Source: Pelecanus crispus (taxonomy: Eukaryota; Chordata; Aves; Pelecaniformes; Pelecanidae). Taken from it: a DNA stretch of 64,000 bases. Made by a program: the position numbers and the translations under genes. The stretch lies in the NCBI RefSeq assembly GCF_030463565.1, contig NC_134643.1, positions 45,174,221-45,238,220 of the forward strand, written 5' to 3'. The notes under the pieces were generated by a model. That model was not told the DNA's origin, searched no databases, and worked only from the letters and a program-made list of their open reading frames with translations. Shown piece by piece: positions 61,801-64,000 of the stretch; the first letter of the stretch is position 1; each line of letters begins with the position of its first letter.

Positions 61801-64000
61801 TTACTGAAGTGTTTAAACTGTGCAACATCCTTTATTTGCAACAGCTCATTTTTTTTTAGGAACATACTGACAGCTGGGCTTTGATTCTGCAAAGTGCATG
61901 GATCTGTCCAACATCACTACTACTTCTCATTGCCACATAGAATAAGAAAACTAGCTAAAATTTTATAAGGGTAATGACAAGAAGCATTTTTATTCTGTTG
62001 AACTGAATATTTACCCCAGTAATTCCTGGTAGAAAAGGAACAGAAACTATATCATCTCTAAAAACAACCAACCAATCCCCTAAATTGTGTCCACATTAGG
62101 TAAAATAATGTGTGATACCAAATCCCTGATGGCATAGCAGCGCTAGCTGAACCCTGCAGTGCAGGATGAGTGCAAATTGGTGAACAAGTTTTTTCTTGTT
62201 TTCAAGTCTTTTTCTTGACTGACCTACACCACTCCTCTAAATAACATGAAAGGCAACAGAAGTACATTCTTACTTGATATAGCCATGCAAGTATAACCTG
62301 GGTATGCAGGCTGAGTTCAGATACTGAAATGATACACAGCAGATTTTAGAATTTCAAAAGGTTTAATCCAGTAAAGTATTTAAATGTGTACTAACCTTTA
62401 AGCTCCTGAATAGTGCATCGAATTAAATTTGTTACACACAAGTGGTTTGGAGGATCAAGACTGTAAACACATTTCTAATACGTGCTGCAGTTTACCTGAT
62501 GAACTGATACATTAATTCATCTTTTAATGTAAATTAATTTTACTTTAGCTATGGTTATTTTAAAAGTTTGTAACTCTACAAATGGTGTAATTTTAGAGAC
62601 ATATACCACACACACATAAAGTGGTAGTAGCAAATTTCTTTTCAGACCTTCATAAGTATCAGTGTAATTTTTTTACCTTCCATTTCATTTTAGTAGGCTG
62701 CTTGCTGAGAGTTTTACCCTCTTTTGTCACATAGCTTATTATCGCAACACACATTTTCATGATTGTTGTCAAAAAAAGACAGCACTTAGGGCAGTTGTTC
62801 AGTTTAAATGATCAGTAGAATGCTACTTTGAGATCATTTGGGGTGGGGGGGACTGAAATTTTCCAGTGGAAACTGTTGGAAGAGTGTAATTACCTCACTT
62901 GGGATTTGGGCCAACCCTGCAAACATCCAATCTCCACAGAAGTGATTGAGGTTCTTTCCATTTAGTTTAATGAGAGTTGGATGGGGCTGTAAGGCATTAC
63001 AATCCTTTTGGGAAAATCCCAGGGGATCTTTCATCACCACAAAAGCTGAGGACATTGGTTTTATGCTTCCTCCAAAGTACAGCAGCCCTTGCATCAGCAT
63101 GTCTCCACTGCTGTTCCTCAGCATTACTGGCTCAGGGGGAAGCAGGCCACCACCGTGCCACTTTCTATGCCTGAGAGGGATCCAGGATATGGCAGATGAT
63201 GTTGTTTAGCTTTCTTCTGGGTTTAGGTCATCCTTGAGCTTCAGTGAGTTGTTCAGCTGCTTGGTGGGTGTATTGGAGTGCTGTGGCAATGAGCAAGGAG
63301 CGGATGTGATGCCTCGCTAATTCCTCCCTCCTTTCAGCTTGGGCGCTGAGAAGCATCTGAAAGTCAGCATCAGACTATCACAGGGTTCAAGAATTTTTCA
63401 GTGGCTGGACCCCAGCAGGCAAAATTTTATAGGATTGCCTCCAGCGCTACTGATAGTTCTCTGTTTGGGCAGACTTCTTTGAGCTTTCCCCTGGTAGAAG
63501 CATCCATTGTATCAGTCATGTATGCTAAGATGGATCACTTCTAATAGATTAACAAGTGCTATAATGCCTCTCTGTTTCAAAGTTGGTTTTGCTTTGGTTT
63601 GGTTTTTGTAAGAGATAAAGACAAGCTATAATACACTTACATCAACATAGGGGTAAAAAGAAATTGTGTCCGTGCTTGTAGTTGTAGGCGAGTGTACTTA
63701 CTCTCCAGTTCCCAAACTTAATGAGGCTACACCCAAATTGTGAGGATGTTGAATTACAGCAGTTTGTTACTCATTCAGCATTGTCAGAATGAGGGTTGGG
63801 AGCCATTAGGAGACTGAAGTGTCAGTGAGGATTCTTGTTGTAGCAAAGCAATGCTGATATTCCCTGCTTTCACACAATATTTTATAGGGCAAGGAAAATA
63901 AAGGGATTTTGCATCAGTATTGCGTTTGTACTGACATTTGGGGAGTGGAGAATTGAGAGCTGTAAAACATCTATGTTCCTGTCCTGATACTAGGAGAACT

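Larger units (their letters stand above)
51221..64000 (+). other. SYT1 intron following the first coding exon (continues past window)
   Basis: Begins with the consensus donor. The next coding exon should begin with the rest of the Leu codon, then PPWA and the transmembrane segment; I do not see that peptide in the window, so the intron is at least 12.8 kb. It holds two MIR-like relics, two hairpins and short duplications. Open frames of up to 115 codons (53747-54094) look spurious. Confidence 0.85.

Overview
This window reads as vertebrate, and specifically avian, genomic DNA. It is AT-rich and intron-like, has no dense ORFs, contains CR1-family LINE fragments of the bird type (13.1-14.4 kb and 44.4-44.7 kb), and carries a solo LTR of a kind I recognise as widespread in bird genomes (29.2-29.8 kb). 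The one protein-coding exon I can support (51,032-51,220, plus strand) encodes the first 57 residues of synaptotagmin-1 (SYT1). Its glycine-rich insertion matches my recollection of the bird form (424 residues in chicken, 422 in human). The exact species cannot be fixed. The LTR family makes me lean towards a non-galliform bird, but that is weak.

Layout: about 51 kb upstream of the exon is non-coding. It is most likely an intron in the SYT1 5' UTR, since the exon has a strong acceptor 17 bases before the start codon; some of it may be intergenic. It holds three old, stop-riddled CR1/L3-like LINE fragments on the plus strand (about 0.56-1.23, 19.88-20.78 and 31.2-31.6 kb), two CR1 copies on the minus strand, several MIR/CORE-SINE-like relics, the solo LTR with a perfect 5-bp target duplication, and assorted homopolymer and microsatellite tracts. 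The 12.8 kb after the exon is the next SYT1 intron, with two MIR-like relics, short tandem duplications and a double hairpin.

Functionally there is one gene. SYT1 makes the calcium sensor of synaptic vesicles, and this exon supplies only the short lumenal head; the membrane segment and both C2 domains are on exons beyond the window. The other open frames (up to 139 codons) have no recognisable homology, are not conserved-looking and sit at the length expected by chance in 64 kb, so I do not call them genes. I found no CRISPR array, operon, tRNA, rRNA or other new system. The items most worth a second look are the sense-oriented solo LTR with an intact CRE palindrome, a CR1 copy whose segments are out of order, and a CpG-enriched patch just upstream of the LTR.
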